A stretch of 64,000 nt of DNA from Clostridium sp. 'deep sea' (GTDB lineage Bacteria; Bacillota; UBA994; PWPR01). The stretch is taken from NCBI RefSeq assembly GCF_014931565.1, contig NZ_CP063353.1:2914001-2978000 (forward strand), in the 5' to 3' direction. Of the stretch, positions 1 to 11,720 are shown piece by piece (position 1 is the stretch's first letter; each line of letters opens with the position of its first letter). The translations under genes were made by a program, and so were the position numbers. The notes under the pieces are model-generated. The model did no database searches. It was not told where the DNA came from and was given only the letters and a program-made list of their open reading frames with translations.

Positions 1-1520
<1,520 letters not shown>

Positions 1521-1603
1521 AGACTAAGAAAACTATTCTACACTATTTAATTCTGAGGGTTGTACCCTCTTTATTTTACAGAACATTGAAAACTGCATAG
1601 AGA

Positions 1604-4525
<2,922 letters not shown>

Positions 4526-4580
4526 CAAAGATCTATGTAGTTTTGAATGCTCTGTTGATAAACAGAGTATGAATAAAGTT

Positions 4581-4697
4581 TATGGCGGCGATGGCAAAGG
4601 GGTCACACCTGTTCCCTTACCGAACACAGAAGTTAAGCCCTTTAGCGCCGATGGTACTTGGCTGGTGACGGCCTGGGAGAGTAGGACGCTGCCATAT
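4581..4697 (+). rRNA. rrf: 5S ribosomal RNA
   Basis: 117-nt 5S gene. The 5' TATGGCGGCGATGGC pairs with the 3' GGACGCTGCCATA to form helix I, and the CCGAACACAGAAGTTAAGCCC core is present. It is the last intact gene of the rrn operon and is followed 14 bp later by a strong terminator. Two decayed copies of its 3' half lie downstream (5061-5127 and about 5297-5326). Confidence 0.95.
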
Positions 4698-4710
4698 TAA
4701 ATTTCTAAAA

Positions 4711-4740
4711 GAACTGTGCAATATTGCACAGTTCTTTTTT
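4711..4740 (+). terminator. Rho-independent terminator of the rRNA operon
   Basis: A perfect 12-bp inverted repeat (GAACTGTGCAAT / ATTGCACAGTTC, 4711-4734) runs straight into a T tract. It sits 14 bp after the 5S gene. Confidence 0.9.
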
Positions 4741-4760
4741 ATATTGATTAAACAAACAAG

Positions 4761-4801
4761 GTAGGGTACGCATTGCATGCGTACCGCTGTTAGGCATTAC
4801 G
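4761..4801 (+). repeat. Short dispersed hairpin repeat, copy 1
   Basis: Contains a 9-bp perfect inverted repeat with a 3-base loop (GGTACGCAT-TGC-ATGCGTACC, 4765-4785), then CGCTGTTAGGCATTAC. A second, slightly diverged copy lies at 5241-5276. No gene is seen here. It resembles the GTAGGG-hairpin intergenic repeats common in anaerobic Firmicutes, which is an impression from memory rather than a search result. Confidence 0.7.
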
Positions 4802-4934
4802 AAAACTACTATAAATTAAATACCTCTACTCCGTAATACCTGCTTTTACTCCACCAAGTATCCTAAGAACAACAATCTATACTTGTATCCAATTTAAACT
4901 ATACATTCTAAAATAGTATTAGCAATTGAAAAGT

Positions 4935-5060
4935 GGGAATTGCTGAAAATGTTTTCTGTCAAGGCGCTTAAAATTTAACAGCTGTGCGTAATACATAGCG
5001 TATGCGTGCAGTTGATAAATTTTATTGCAACGAAGAGAGAGAGCATTTTCAGTGATTCCC
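4935..5060 (+). repeat. 126-bp imperfect inverted repeat (MITE-like hairpin)
   Basis: The termini GGGAATTGCTGAAAATG (4935-4951) and CATTTTCAGTGATTCCC (5044-5060) pair at 15 of 17 positions. Pairing continues inward through TTTTCTGTC/GAAGAGAGAGAG with wobbles, AAAATTTAACAGCTGTGCGTA against TGCGTGCAGTTGATAAATTTT, and a central ATAC...GTAT. The whole element can fold into one long hairpin. It carries no ORF and abuts exactly the truncated 5S copy at 5061. It may be a MITE-like insertion or a structured RNA. No clear target-site duplication is visible. Confidence 0.7.
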
Positions 5061-5127
5061 GTTAAGCCCTTTAGCACCGATGGTCACTTGGCTGGTGACG
5101 GCCTGGGAGAGTAGGACGCTGCCATAT
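5061..5127 (+). pseudogene. Truncated 5S rRNA copy (3' half only)
   Basis: Matches the intact 5S gene from GTTAAGCCC to GCTGCCATA, with one substitution (AGCGCCG to AGCACCG) and one inserted C (GGTACTT to GGTCACTT). The 5' half, needed to close helix I, is missing and replaced by the long hairpin element at 4935-5060. The shared downstream ATTAAATTTCT shows that the duplicated segment extended past the gene. It cannot form a normal 5S rRNA. Confidence 0.85.
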
Positions 5128-5140
5128 TAAATTTCTTAAA

Positions 5141-5171
5141 AGAGTATTTGCATATGCTAATACTCTTTTTT
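5141..5171 (+). terminator. Terminator after the truncated 5S copy
   Basis: AGAGTATTTGCAT / ATGCTAATACTCT is a 13-bp stem with one mismatch, followed by a T tract. Its stem sequence differs from the terminator after the intact 5S gene. Confidence 0.8.
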
Positions 5172-5240
5172 CATTATTCCCACGAATGATTTTTGGAACA
5201 AAATATCTTACCTTATAAAGCAAAACAACAATTACGCTTC

Positions 5241-5276
5241 CATACGCATTGCATGCGTCCCGTTGTTTGGCATAAC
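5241..5276 (+). repeat. Short dispersed hairpin repeat, copy 2
   Basis: CATACGCATTGCATGCGTCC followed by CGTTGTTTGGCATAAC. Same core hairpin (ACGCAT-TGC-ATGCGT) and same tail as the copy at 4761-4801, with scattered substitutions. Both copies follow a 5S sequence and its terminator, so they may have been duplicated with it. Confidence 0.65.
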
Positions 5277-5296
5277 TAAAATGGGTCTTATAAACA

Positions 5297-5326
5297 ACTG
5301 GCTTAGGGTGCTGTCATACTAAATTT
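5297..5326 (+). pseudogene. Possible third, heavily decayed 5S tail
   Basis: ACTGGCTTAGGGTGCTGTCATACTAAATTT resembles the 5S 3' end plus flank (GGCCTGGGAGAGTAGGACGCTGCCATATTAAATTT) after a small deletion and substitutions. It lies downstream of the second hairpin repeat, as expected if a [5S-terminator-repeat] unit had been tandemly duplicated. The match is short and could be chance. Confidence 0.35.
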
Positions 5327-5372
5327 AGTTTAAAGAGCCAGACTAAAATCTATAAAGCTATCACTGCAGTTG

Positions 5373-5402
5373 TTTTCTTTTCTTTTCTTTTCTTTTCTTT
5401 TC
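5373..5402 (+). repeat. (TTTTC)6 microsatellite
   Basis: Six perfect tandem copies of TTTTC. The array ends about 58 bp before the start of the small membrane protein gene at 5461. The last unit forms a weak -35 (TTTTCA, 5398-5403) 17 bp from a TATAAT at 5421-5426, so the array abuts the likely promoter. Copy-number change is possible by slippage. Confidence 0.8.
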
Positions 5403-5460
5403 AACTATTCATTCAATATGTATAATTAATATAATAGTAATTTAATTAATGAGGTGTAAA

Positions 5461-5817
5461 ATGAATAAGAGTAATATTAGTAAATTTGCTTTCACAGTGG
5501 TTGCCTTACCTTTAGGTTTCATTTCATCTAAAAGTGTACCTGTTAGTTCATTTTTGTTTATATCTTATGCTTTGGCTTGTTTTTTCTATTGGTTTACAGA
5601 ACTAAAGCTTAAATCAAACACCCAAAATTCACGCGTTTCTATTTTCACACTTCTGCTTTTTGGACTCTTATTTTTGGCTTCTTATTATTATAATTTTCTT
5701 AGTAGTGTGCCATTTTATAAAGCTATGGTAATTTCAATTATTGTTTATTTTTGTGGAGAATCGTTAGAGAGTTTATTTCATTATTATCTAAAAAGACCTA
5801 CCCCAAAATATCTCTAA
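5461..5817 (+). CDS. Small integral membrane protein of unknown function
   Basis: 118-residue hydrophobic protein, not recognised. About three to four membrane segments can be seen, roughly residues 8-24, 28-46, 62-80 and 84-102, with a basic linker (TELKLKSNTQNSR) and a basic C-terminus (KRPTPKYL). I chose ATG 5461 because GAGGTG (5451-5456) sits a few bases before it; an in-frame ATG at 5449 lies upstream of that site. The gene stands alone between the rRNA debris and gin, behind a TTTTC microsatellite and two overlapping TATAAT boxes (5421 and 5430). Nothing in the sequence gives a function. Confidence 0.75.
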   Translation: MNKSNISKFAFTVVALPLGFISSKSVPVSSFLFISYALACFFYWFTELKLKSNTQNSRVSIFTLLLFGLLFLASYYYNFLSSVPFYKAMVISIIVYFCGESLESLFHYYLKRPTPKYL

Positions 5818-5891
5818 TTAATAATATATCATTGAGTTTCATTATTTTAGTCTTTCTGAGCATAAAAACATGTAATAGTTTAAGTGGATAC

Positions 5892-5923
5892 TGATAATAC
5901 AGCTTATATTAGCTGTATTATCA
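5892..5923 (+). terminator. Hairpin, probable terminator of the membrane protein gene
   Basis: Perfect 13-bp inverted repeat TGATAATACAGCT / AGCTGTATTATCA with a 6-base loop. The following AATTATTATTTTT is T-rich but interrupted, so termination may be partial. Confidence 0.55.
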
Positions 5924-5999
5924 ATTATTATTTTTGTTATTGGTTTTTACTATAATAAACAATTTTGGAACCTTAAACAAACCCTTAGCGTACAATAAG

Positions 6000-6029
6000 G
6001 TATAGCTAATTTCAGTTTTGGACATCATA
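6000..6029 (+). promoter_or_regulatory. Sigma-F-type (forespore) promoter for gin
   Basis: GTATA (6000-6004), 15 bp, then GGACATCATA (6020-6029). This fits the B. subtilis sigma-F/sigma-G consensus GYATA-N15-GGNNANANTR with one mismatch in the -10. B. subtilis csfB (gin) is known to be transcribed by sigma-F, so position and spacing agree with the gene that follows. The start would fall about 6036, leaving a very short leader. Confidence 0.55.
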
Positions 6030-6049
6030 ATGTACGAGGAGGTATGCTA

Positions 6050-6256
6050 ATGAATAATATCAACAAGTGCATTGTTTGTGGACAACATAACCCAAACGGT
6101 ATAATGGTACGAGAAAAATACATATGCCCAGCGTGTGAAGATAAGATTGTAGCACTTACAGTAGACCACCCAGACTATAACATCATTAAAGAAAGTCTTA
6201 AGCAAATTTGGATTAGCTCAGATACTGAGGGTTTAGATATGACTTTAGATTCATGA
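6050..6256 (+). CDS. gin: Anti-sigma-G factor Gin (CsfB family)
   Basis: 68-residue protein with two zinc-knuckle pairs, CIVCG and CPAC, 17 residues apart, followed by the conserved DHPDYN...LK segment. B. subtilis Gin/CsfB (64 aa) has the same plan: CVIC...CLDC...DPDY. Gin binds and inhibits sigma-G (and sigma-E) so that late compartment-specific factors do not act early. ATG 6050 is preferred because AGGAGG (6037-6042) lies 7 bp before it, whereas ATG 6044 is only 1 bp away. It sits where csfB sits in Bacillus, upstream of the yaaO-type decarboxylase. After the TGA stop the same frame stays open for 21 more coding-like codons (see findings). Confidence 0.85.
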   Translation: MNNINKCIVCGQHNPNGIMVREKYICPACEDKIVALTVDHPDYNIIKESLKQIWISSDTEGLDMTLDS

Positions 6257-6334
6257 AAATTTTGGGAAGAAGTACAACAAATAAACGATTTTTTACAAAC
6301 ATATTCCACTTTACAGCAATAGCTTTTAATTAGG

Positions 6335-6364
6335 CCTAACATAATGATTATGTTAGGTTTTTTA
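6335..6364 (+). terminator. Terminator of gin
   Basis: CCTAACATAAT-G-ATTATGTTAGG, a perfect 11-bp stem, followed by a T tract. Confidence 0.85.
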
Positions 6365-6510
6365 TTTTGTTATAATTTATATAATCAATTAACGTAGCGG
6401 CAAGTTAAATTATATTTCTTGTTACTAACACATAAAATTTAGGTGATTTTTAATTTAGGGCTATTGTATTGTATAATTATATTAGTAAATAACTAAGGAA
6501 AAACTATAAT

Positions 6511-7926
6511 ATGCAAACTCCAATATGTGATGCTTTGGCTTTATATAAAGCTAAATATAAATATCGTTACCATACTCCCGGGCATGCAGGAGGTTATATA
6601 ACCCCTCAAGCATTAACAAAGTGGACAAAAGATTTATGGAGTTATGATGCTACTGAAGTGAATGGTTTAGATAATCTACTAAACGAAGCAGGTGTCATTC
6701 AAGAATCTCAATCTTTGACCGCAAAGTTGTATTCTGTAGCTCATACTCTCTATTTAACCCAGGGTTCAACAGCAGGTATTCAAATTGCGATTATGGCTTG
6801 TGTAAAGCCTGGTGAGAAGGTTTTAGTACAAAGAAATTCTCATTTATCGGTATGGAATTCTTTAATTTTAAGTGGAGCTAACCCTGTTTGGCTAACTAAT
6901 ACATATAATATATGGGGTATACCAGAGCCCGTAGCATGTTGTGAAATAGAAGCTAAATTAAAGAAACATCCAGATACAGTAGCTGTGATAATTCAAAATC
7001 CAACCTATGAAGGTTTAGCTGGTGAACTAAGGAAGATTGTTGACTGTGTACACAAGTATAATATTCCGCTAATTGTAGATGAGGCTCATGGAGCTCACTG
7101 GCATTTTAGTAAGCACTTACCCCTTTCAGCTGTTGATGCTGGCGCAGACCTAATTATTCAGTCTGCACATAAAACCTTACCCGTTATCACTGGGGGAGCT
7201 TATCTTCATCAGCAGGGTAAGTTAGTGAGTGTTGAAAAGCTAAAGCGCTTTAGAAGAATAGTTCACTCTAGTAGTCCATCATATTTAATTTTGGCTTCTC
7301 TTGATGCAGTTCAGCAGTTTCTATACAATAATGCAATAAGAGAGTATAATAATTTATATAGTCTTTTAAACCAGTTTTATAATAATATAAAGGATTTAAA
7401 AGCAGTAAGGTTTTTACAGCTAGCTACTAAAAACCTTGATTTTACAAAGATAAATTGTAATATTTACTCTAATAGTACTACTAATTTTGTAAATACGTTA
7501 AAAAAATATGGTATAATGTTTGAAAAAAGTAACGGAAATAATTTTTTATTTTTAGCTACACTAGGAACAACAGAAAACAGTTTAAAGGCGTTATTTAACG
7601 GGTTATTAGCATACTCTAAACAGCAAAATGAAGTCAGTATAATTAATGATGATTCAGCTGTGTTACAATTGCCCCAAAATGGGGAAAATATCTATAAACC
7701 AAGAGAAATACTTTATATGAATAAAGAGTTAGTCTTAGTGAGTGAGTCACATTCTTTAGTTGCCGCTGAGCCAGTTCTTAAATATCCTCCAGGGGTACCA
7801 ATAGTTTTACCTGGGGAAAAGTTAACTTCCGAGATAATAGAGTATCTGCTACAAGAGTATCATGGCAGTAATTTTGTTGGACTAGTTTTAATTGATAACA
7901 AACTGTATATTAAAATTGTAAAATAG
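6511..7926 (+). CDS. Orn/Lys/Arg decarboxylase family PLP enzyme (YaaO-like)
   Basis: 471-residue fold-type I PLP decarboxylase of the short Firmicute SpeA/YaaO group. Visible features: YHTPGHAGG near residue 20, LTQGSTAGIQ near 83 (cofactor phosphate region), DEAHGAHW with the PLP-contacting Asp190, and SAHKTLP with the probable Schiff-base Lys221. A C-terminal domain with PPGVPIVLPGE is the usual Orn/Lys/Arg decarboxylase C region. Substrate (arginine, lysine or ornithine) cannot be read from sequence. In B. subtilis the equivalent gene yaaO sits in the same neighbourhood; tmk, which follows it there, is missing here. The product would feed polyamine synthesis. Confidence 0.9.
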   Translation: MQTPICDALALYKAKYKYRYHTPGHAGGYITPQALTKWTKDLWSYDATEVNGLDNLLNEAGVIQESQSLTAKLYSVAHTLYLTQGSTAGIQIAIMACVKPGEKVLVQRNSHLSVWNSLILSGANPVWLTNTYNIWGIPEPVACCEIEAKLKKHPDTVAVIIQNPTYEGLAGELRKIVDCVHKYNIPLIVDEAHGAHWHFSKHLPLSAVDAGADLIIQSAHKTLPVITGGAYLHQQGKLVSVEKLKRFRRIVHSSSPSYLILASLDAVQQFLYNNAIREYNNLYSLLNQFYNNIKDLKAVRFLQLATKNLDFTKINCNIYSNSTTNFVNTLKKYGIMFEKSNGNNFLFLATLGTTENSLKALFNGLLAYSKQQNEVSIINDDSAVLQLPQNGENIYKPREILYMNKELVLVSESHSLVAAEPVLKYPPGVPIVLPGEKLTSEIIEYLLQEYHGSNFVGLVLIDNKLYIKIVK

Positions 7927-7960
7927 TATATTAAAGTTACTTCATTAAGGAGTGTTAAAT

Positions 7961-8293
7961 ATGAAAATGATTGTTGCTGTTGTGCAAGACAAAGACAGTA
8001 TAAGACTCATAGAGAGTCTTATTGAGCAAGGTTATCGAGCAACCAAGCTAGCTAGTAGCGGCGGTTTTTTAAAAGCTGGTAACACTACTCTCTTAATTGG
8101 TGTGGAAGAGGAAAAAGTAAACACAGTTATTGATATTATTAAAGAAACCTGTCATTCACGTGAGCAGCTAGTTACACCTATGTCTCCTATAGGTACATCA
8201 GGTTCAGAGTCATTTTTACCGTACCCTGTAGAAGTTGTTGTAGGGGGAGCTACAATTTTTGTTTTGAATGTAGAAGACTTCCATAGAGCTTAA
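7961..8293 (+). CDS. darA: Cyclic di-AMP receptor, PII-like (DarA/PstA, YaaQ)
   Basis: 110-residue PII-like protein. MKMIVAVVQDKD at the start, then the T-loop region ATKLASSGGFLKAGNTTLLIGV and the C-terminal GGATIFVLNVEDFHR are typical of the YaaQ family, a trimer that binds cyclic di-AMP. ATG 7961 is chosen: AAGGAG (7947-7952) lies 8 bp upstream, while the in-frame GTG at 7952 overlaps that site. It follows the decarboxylase by 34 bp and leads holB by 9 bp, so it is probably in the same operon. Confidence 0.92.
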   Translation: MKMIVAVVQDKDSIRLIESLIEQGYRATKLASSGGFLKAGNTTLLIGVEEEKVNTVIDIIKETCHSREQLVTPMSPIGTSGSESFLPYPVEVVVGGATIFVLNVEDFHRA

Positions 8294-8302
8294 GGTTTTA
8301 TT

Positions 8303-9262
8303 ATGTTATGGGATAAGATAGAAGGGCATCAAGATGTTAAAAATTCTCTAATGCATCAAATAGAGGCAGGTCGAATAGGCCATGCCTATCTTTTTGTTGG
8401 CACACATGGAATAGGTAAAAAGTTAGTTGCTAGGGCTTTTGCTTCAAAGGTGCTTTGTAAAGACGATTTAAAAACTATACAACCTTTAAGTTGTGAAGAA
8501 AGAGTTCAAAAAGCTATTCATCCTGACTTAAGAATTTGGCAAACAGAAAAAAAAAGCTTTAGTGTTAAAGAAATAAGAAGTTGGCAAAAAGACTTATGGT
8601 TACCCCCTACTTTAGCAAGTTATAAAGTTACAATAATAGATGAAGCAGAAAAACTTACTTTACAAGCTCAAAATGCTTTATTAAAACTGCTTGAAGAACC
8701 CCCATCTAATATTGTTTTTATTCTCACCTGCTGTGATACATCTAATATATTAACCACTATTCAATCAAGATGTAGAAAAGTAAGATTTAATAATTTAAAG
8801 GCTAATAGCTTTGAAAAAATTTTATGTTCTGAGATTACTGATGACAAGCTACTCAAGTTTTTATTTTACTTAACTAAAGGTAGCCCAGGACAAGCACTTA
8901 GTTTAAACGAAAAGCTAGATATAAAGCAAGTTAGAGATCAGCTAAATAAAATATGTGATTTGTTAAATAATAATAATATTGATAAAATGTTTGTAGTTGT
9001 AGCAGATATTATAAAAAAAGAAAACGAAGTTGAAATAATTCTTTTAATGTTAGAGACCATTTGGGCAATGGCTTTAAGGCAAGACAATAGAATTAATGAT
9101 ATAATAGATAATAGCGCAAAAATAATGAAAAGACCTATATGGGTTTTAAAACAAGATTGTAAACATATTATTAATGCTCAAAAACAAATTCAACAGTACC
9201 AAAACAAACAGCTTGTTTTGGAAACGTTACTGTTATATATATTGGAGGACATAAATGACTAA
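8303..9262 (+). CDS. holB: DNA polymerase III subunit delta'
   Basis: 319-residue clamp-loader subunit. It opens with the RuvB-like WDKIEGHQ motif, has a P-loop GTHGIGKK at residues 33-40, IIDEAEKLTLQAQNALLKLLEEPP in the Walker B/sensor region, and the SRC box (QSRCRKVRF). The usual four-cysteine zinc module after the P-loop is reduced to two cysteines (Cys52, Cys64), so zinc binding is doubtful. It overlaps ricT by 8 bp, which implies translational coupling. Gene order darA-holB-ricT is as in Bacillus, minus yaaR. Confidence 0.92.
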   Translation: MLWDKIEGHQDVKNSLMHQIEAGRIGHAYLFVGTHGIGKKLVARAFASKVLCKDDLKTIQPLSCEERVQKAIHPDLRIWQTEKKSFSVKEIRSWQKDLWLPPTLASYKVTIIDEAEKLTLQAQNALLKLLEEPPSNIVFILTCCDTSNILTTIQSRCRKVRFNNLKANSFEKILCSEITDDKLLKFLFYLTKGSPGQALSLNEKLDIKQVRDQLNKICDLLNNNNIDKMFVVVADIIKKENEVEIILLMLETIWAMALRQDNRINDIIDNSAKIMKRPIWVLKQDCKHIINAQKQIQQYQNKQLVLETLLLYILEDIND

Positions 9263-10109
9263 AGTTGTAGGAGTAAGATTTAGACCTGCAGGTAAAATTT
9301 ATTATTTTGATCCTAATGATATAGAAACTGAATTAGGAACAGCTGTTATAGTTGAAACTGCAAGGGGTTTGGAATTCGGCGAAGTTGTTTCTACTGTTAA
9401 AGAGGTAACAGATGAAGAAATAGTTTCGCCATTACGCAAAGTAATGAGGATTGCAACTGAAGAAGATTGTTTAGTTTTAAAGAAAAATAAAGAAAAAGAA
9501 GCAGATGCAACAAAAATTTGCGAAGAGAAAATACAGAATCATAAGCTAGATATGAGTTTAGTTAATGTTGAATATGCCTTTGATGGCAGTAAAATTATTT
9601 TCTATTTTACTTCTGATGGTAGAGTAGATTTTAGAGAGTTAGTTAAAGATTTAGCAACAGTGTTTAGAACTAGAATAGAGTTAAGACAAATTGGGGTTAG
9701 AGATGAAGCCAAGATGTTTGGGGGAATTGGTCCATGTGGCAGACCTCTGTGTTGTGCTACTCATCTAGGGGATTTTGCCCCAGTATCAATTAAAATGGCA
9801 AAACAGCAAAACCTAACACTTAACCCATCAAAAATATCTGGTATTTGTAGTAGATTAATGTGTTGTTTAAGATATGAGAGTGAACACTATGAGGCCATGG
9901 AAAAAATAATACCCAATATTGGTCAGTACGTATACACTCCAGATGGGCCAGGAAAAGTTATATCTAGTAGTGCTATAAAAGAAAATGTACTTGTAGAGTT
10001 AGAAGATGATAATGTTCGTAAAGAATATTTACTTAAAGAGATAAAGAAAAAAAATGGTAATAAGTGTGCTCATAAAACAAATTGCCATGAAAATAGTACT
10101 AAAGAGTAA
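9255..10109 (+). CDS. ricT: RicT (YaaT), PSP1-domain subunit of the Ric complex
   Basis: 284 residues. A PSP1 C-terminal domain with the motif GGIGPCGRPLCC gives Cys161, 166 and 167, and SGICSRLMCCLRYE gives Cys198, 203 and 204. These are the cysteines that, with RicA and RicF, hold Fe-S clusters in B. subtilis. There the complex assists RNase Y in mRNA maturation and influences Spo0A phosphorylation, competence and biofilm formation. A lysine-rich tail follows residue 250. The start is inside holB and the stop overlaps the next start (TAATG). yabA, usually next, is absent. Confidence 0.93.
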   Translation: MTKVVGVRFRPAGKIYYFDPNDIETELGTAVIVETARGLEFGEVVSTVKEVTDEEIVSPLRKVMRIATEEDCLVLKKNKEKEADATKICEEKIQNHKLDMSLVNVEYAFDGSKIIFYFTSDGRVDFRELVKDLATVFRTRIELRQIGVRDEAKMFGGIGPCGRPLCCATHLGDFAPVSIKMAKQQNLTLNPSKISGICSRLMCCLRYESEHYEAMEKIIPNIGQYVYTPDGPGKVISSSAIKENVLVELEDDNVRKEYLLKEIKKKNGNKCAHKTNCHENSTKE

Positions 10110-10840
10110 TGGAACGAATAGATAATTTAATGCATACTGGCTTAAACATTATACAAGATGATAAGTATTTTTCATTTGGTATAGATGCCGTTTTGCTATC
10201 TATGTTTGTAAGATTAAAGCGTGGAGATAAAGTTGTTGATTTTGGTACAGGAGTAGGGGTTATCCCCTTAATGTTAAGTACTAGGCAAACTCATTTAAAG
10301 ATTAAAGCCTTAGAAATTCAACCTGAAGTTGCTGCTTTAGCTTTAAGAAATGTTGAACTTAATAATTTATCCCAAACAATAGATATTGTTAATGAGGATT
10401 TAAAAAATAGCGTTTTACTATATGGTCATGAAAAGTTTGATGTAGTTGTAAGTAATCCTCCTTATATGCCTTTAGGTGTTGGAGATATTTCTCCTCAAAA
10501 TTCATATGCAATTGCTCGTCATGAGGTGCATTGTACCTTAAGTGATGTAGTAAAAGCGAGTAAAGCAGTTGTAAAATATGGTGGTAAGGTTAACTTTGTT
10601 TATAAATCTTCAAGACTGGTAGAGTTAATTACTATGTTAAGAGAGCATAAGCTTGAGCCTAAACGATTACAACTAGTACAATCACGCCAGAATTCTGAAT
10701 CACATATTTTTTTAGTAGAGGCTGTAAAGGGTGCAAAATCTGGTATCAAGATTTTACCAACCCTAGTTATATATGATGATGGTGAGAATTATACAGACCA
10801 AATGAAAAAGCTATGTTTTTCGGAGGATAAAAATGAGTGA
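10109..10840 (+). CDS. tRNA1(Val) A37 N6-methyltransferase-like enzyme (YabB/TrmN6 family)
   Basis: 243-residue SAM-dependent methyltransferase. SAM motif I is DFGTGVGV (residues 44-51) and the catalytic N6-adenine motif is NPPY (116-119), preceded by DVVVS. The N-terminal DNLMHTGLNIIQDDKYFSFGIDAVLLS is characteristic of the YabB/YfiC family. The substrate is inferred from E. coli TrmN6. Starts on the TAATG overlap with ricT and overlaps rsmI by 8 bp. The GIY-YIG gene yazA that lies between these genes in Bacillus is missing. Confidence 0.88.
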   Translation: MERIDNLMHTGLNIIQDDKYFSFGIDAVLLSMFVRLKRGDKVVDFGTGVGVIPLMLSTRQTHLKIKALEIQPEVAALALRNVELNNLSQTIDIVNEDLKNSVLLYGHEKFDVVVSNPPYMPLGVGDISPQNSYAIARHEVHCTLSDVVKASKAVVKYGGKVNFVYKSSRLVELITMLREHKLEPKRLQLVQSRQNSESHIFLVEAVKGAKSGIKILPTLVIYDDGENYTDQMKKLCFSEDKNE

Positions 10841-11672
10841 TGGTCAACTTTATTTAGTAGCAACTCCAATCGGTAATTTAGAAGATATTAGTTTTAGGGC
10901 TTTGAGAATATTAAAAGAAGTTAATCTTATTGCCTGCGAGGATACCCGAAGAACCAAACAACTTTGCAATTACTATGATATAAAAACCCCATTATTAAGT
11001 TACCATGAACATAATGAGCGTGACAGAGTAGATTTATTAATTAGCAAGTTAGTAGATGGTGAAAATATAGCAGTTGTTAGTGATGCAGGAACCCCTGCTA
11101 TAAGTGATCCAGGAACAGTTATTGTAAAAGCAGCTATAACTAACGGAATAAAAATTATTCCTATACCTGGACCTACAGCATTTACTTCAGCCTTAATAGC
11201 CTCTGGATTAAACACAGAAGGATTTTTCTTTGCTGGATTTTTACCAAGAAAATCTAAATTAAGACAAGAGCTATTGAGCAAGTTGAAATACAATGAGTAT
11301 ACAACAATTTTTTATGTTAGTCCCCATCGCTATAATGATGTGATAAAAGATATTGTGAAATGTTGGGATAAACAAAGAGATGCTGTTGTGGCTCGAGAAT
11401 TAACAAAAGTATATGAAACATTTTTAAGAGATAAAATTGGTAGCGAAGCTGTTTTGAATTACAGGCCTAAAGGAGAAATTTGTTTAGTTGTATCAGGTAG
11501 TTTAGAGAGTAAAACAGATATAGAGCAAAATCCCTTAAACAACTTAACTGTGTTAGACCACTATGAGTCTTATATAAATAGGGGAATGGAGAGAAAACAA
11601 GCCATAAAGCAGGTTGCAAAAGATAGAGCATTAAAGCGAAGCGAAGTATATGATATTTTGTTTAAAAACTAG
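10833..11672 (+). CDS. rsmI: 16S rRNA (cytidine(1402)-2'-O)-methyltransferase
   Basis: 279 residues, usual length. The tetrapyrrole-methylase fold is clear: LYLVATPIGNLEDIS at the N-terminus, ACEDTRRT, SDAGTPAISDPG, and PGPTAFTSALIASGL. RsmI 2'-O-methylates C1402 in the decoding centre. A C-terminal GMERKQAIKQVAKDRALKRSEVYD helix resembles the RsmI HTH tail. AGGATAAAA precedes ATG 10833. It is the last gene of the darA run and faces abrB across a bidirectional terminator. Confidence 0.95.
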   Translation: MSDGQLYLVATPIGNLEDISFRALRILKEVNLIACEDTRRTKQLCNYYDIKTPLLSYHEHNERDRVDLLISKLVDGENIAVVSDAGTPAISDPGTVIVKAAITNGIKIIPIPGPTAFTSALIASGLNTEGFFFAGFLPRKSKLRQELLSKLKYNEYTTIFYVSPHRYNDVIKDIVKCWDKQRDAVVARELTKVYETFLRDKIGSEAVLNYRPKGEICLVVSGSLESKTDIEQNPLNNLTVLDHYESYINRGMERKQAIKQVAKDRALKRSEVYDILFKN

Positions 11673-11681
11673 GTTATGTAA

Positions 11682-11710
11682 AAAGAGCTAACCCTAGGGA
11701 TTAGCTCTTT
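11682..11710. terminator. Bidirectional terminator between rsmI and abrB
   Basis: AAAGAGCTAA (11682-11691) / TTAGCTCTTT (11701-11710), 9-base loop. Read on the minus strand the stem is followed by a clean T run, so it serves abrB best; on the plus strand it closes the rsmI operon. Confidence 0.8.
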
Positions 11711-11720
11711 ATAAAAAATC

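Noticed and set aside
4741-5460. CRISPR array in the repeat-rich region after the rRNA operon
   Set aside because: Only two diverged copies of the hairpin repeat, spaced about 475 bp apart, with no regular spacers or cas genes.
6253-6333. 26-codon ORF overlapping the gin stop (ATG 6253)
   Set aside because: No ribosome site, and the composition is less protein-like than the gin frame itself past its stop.
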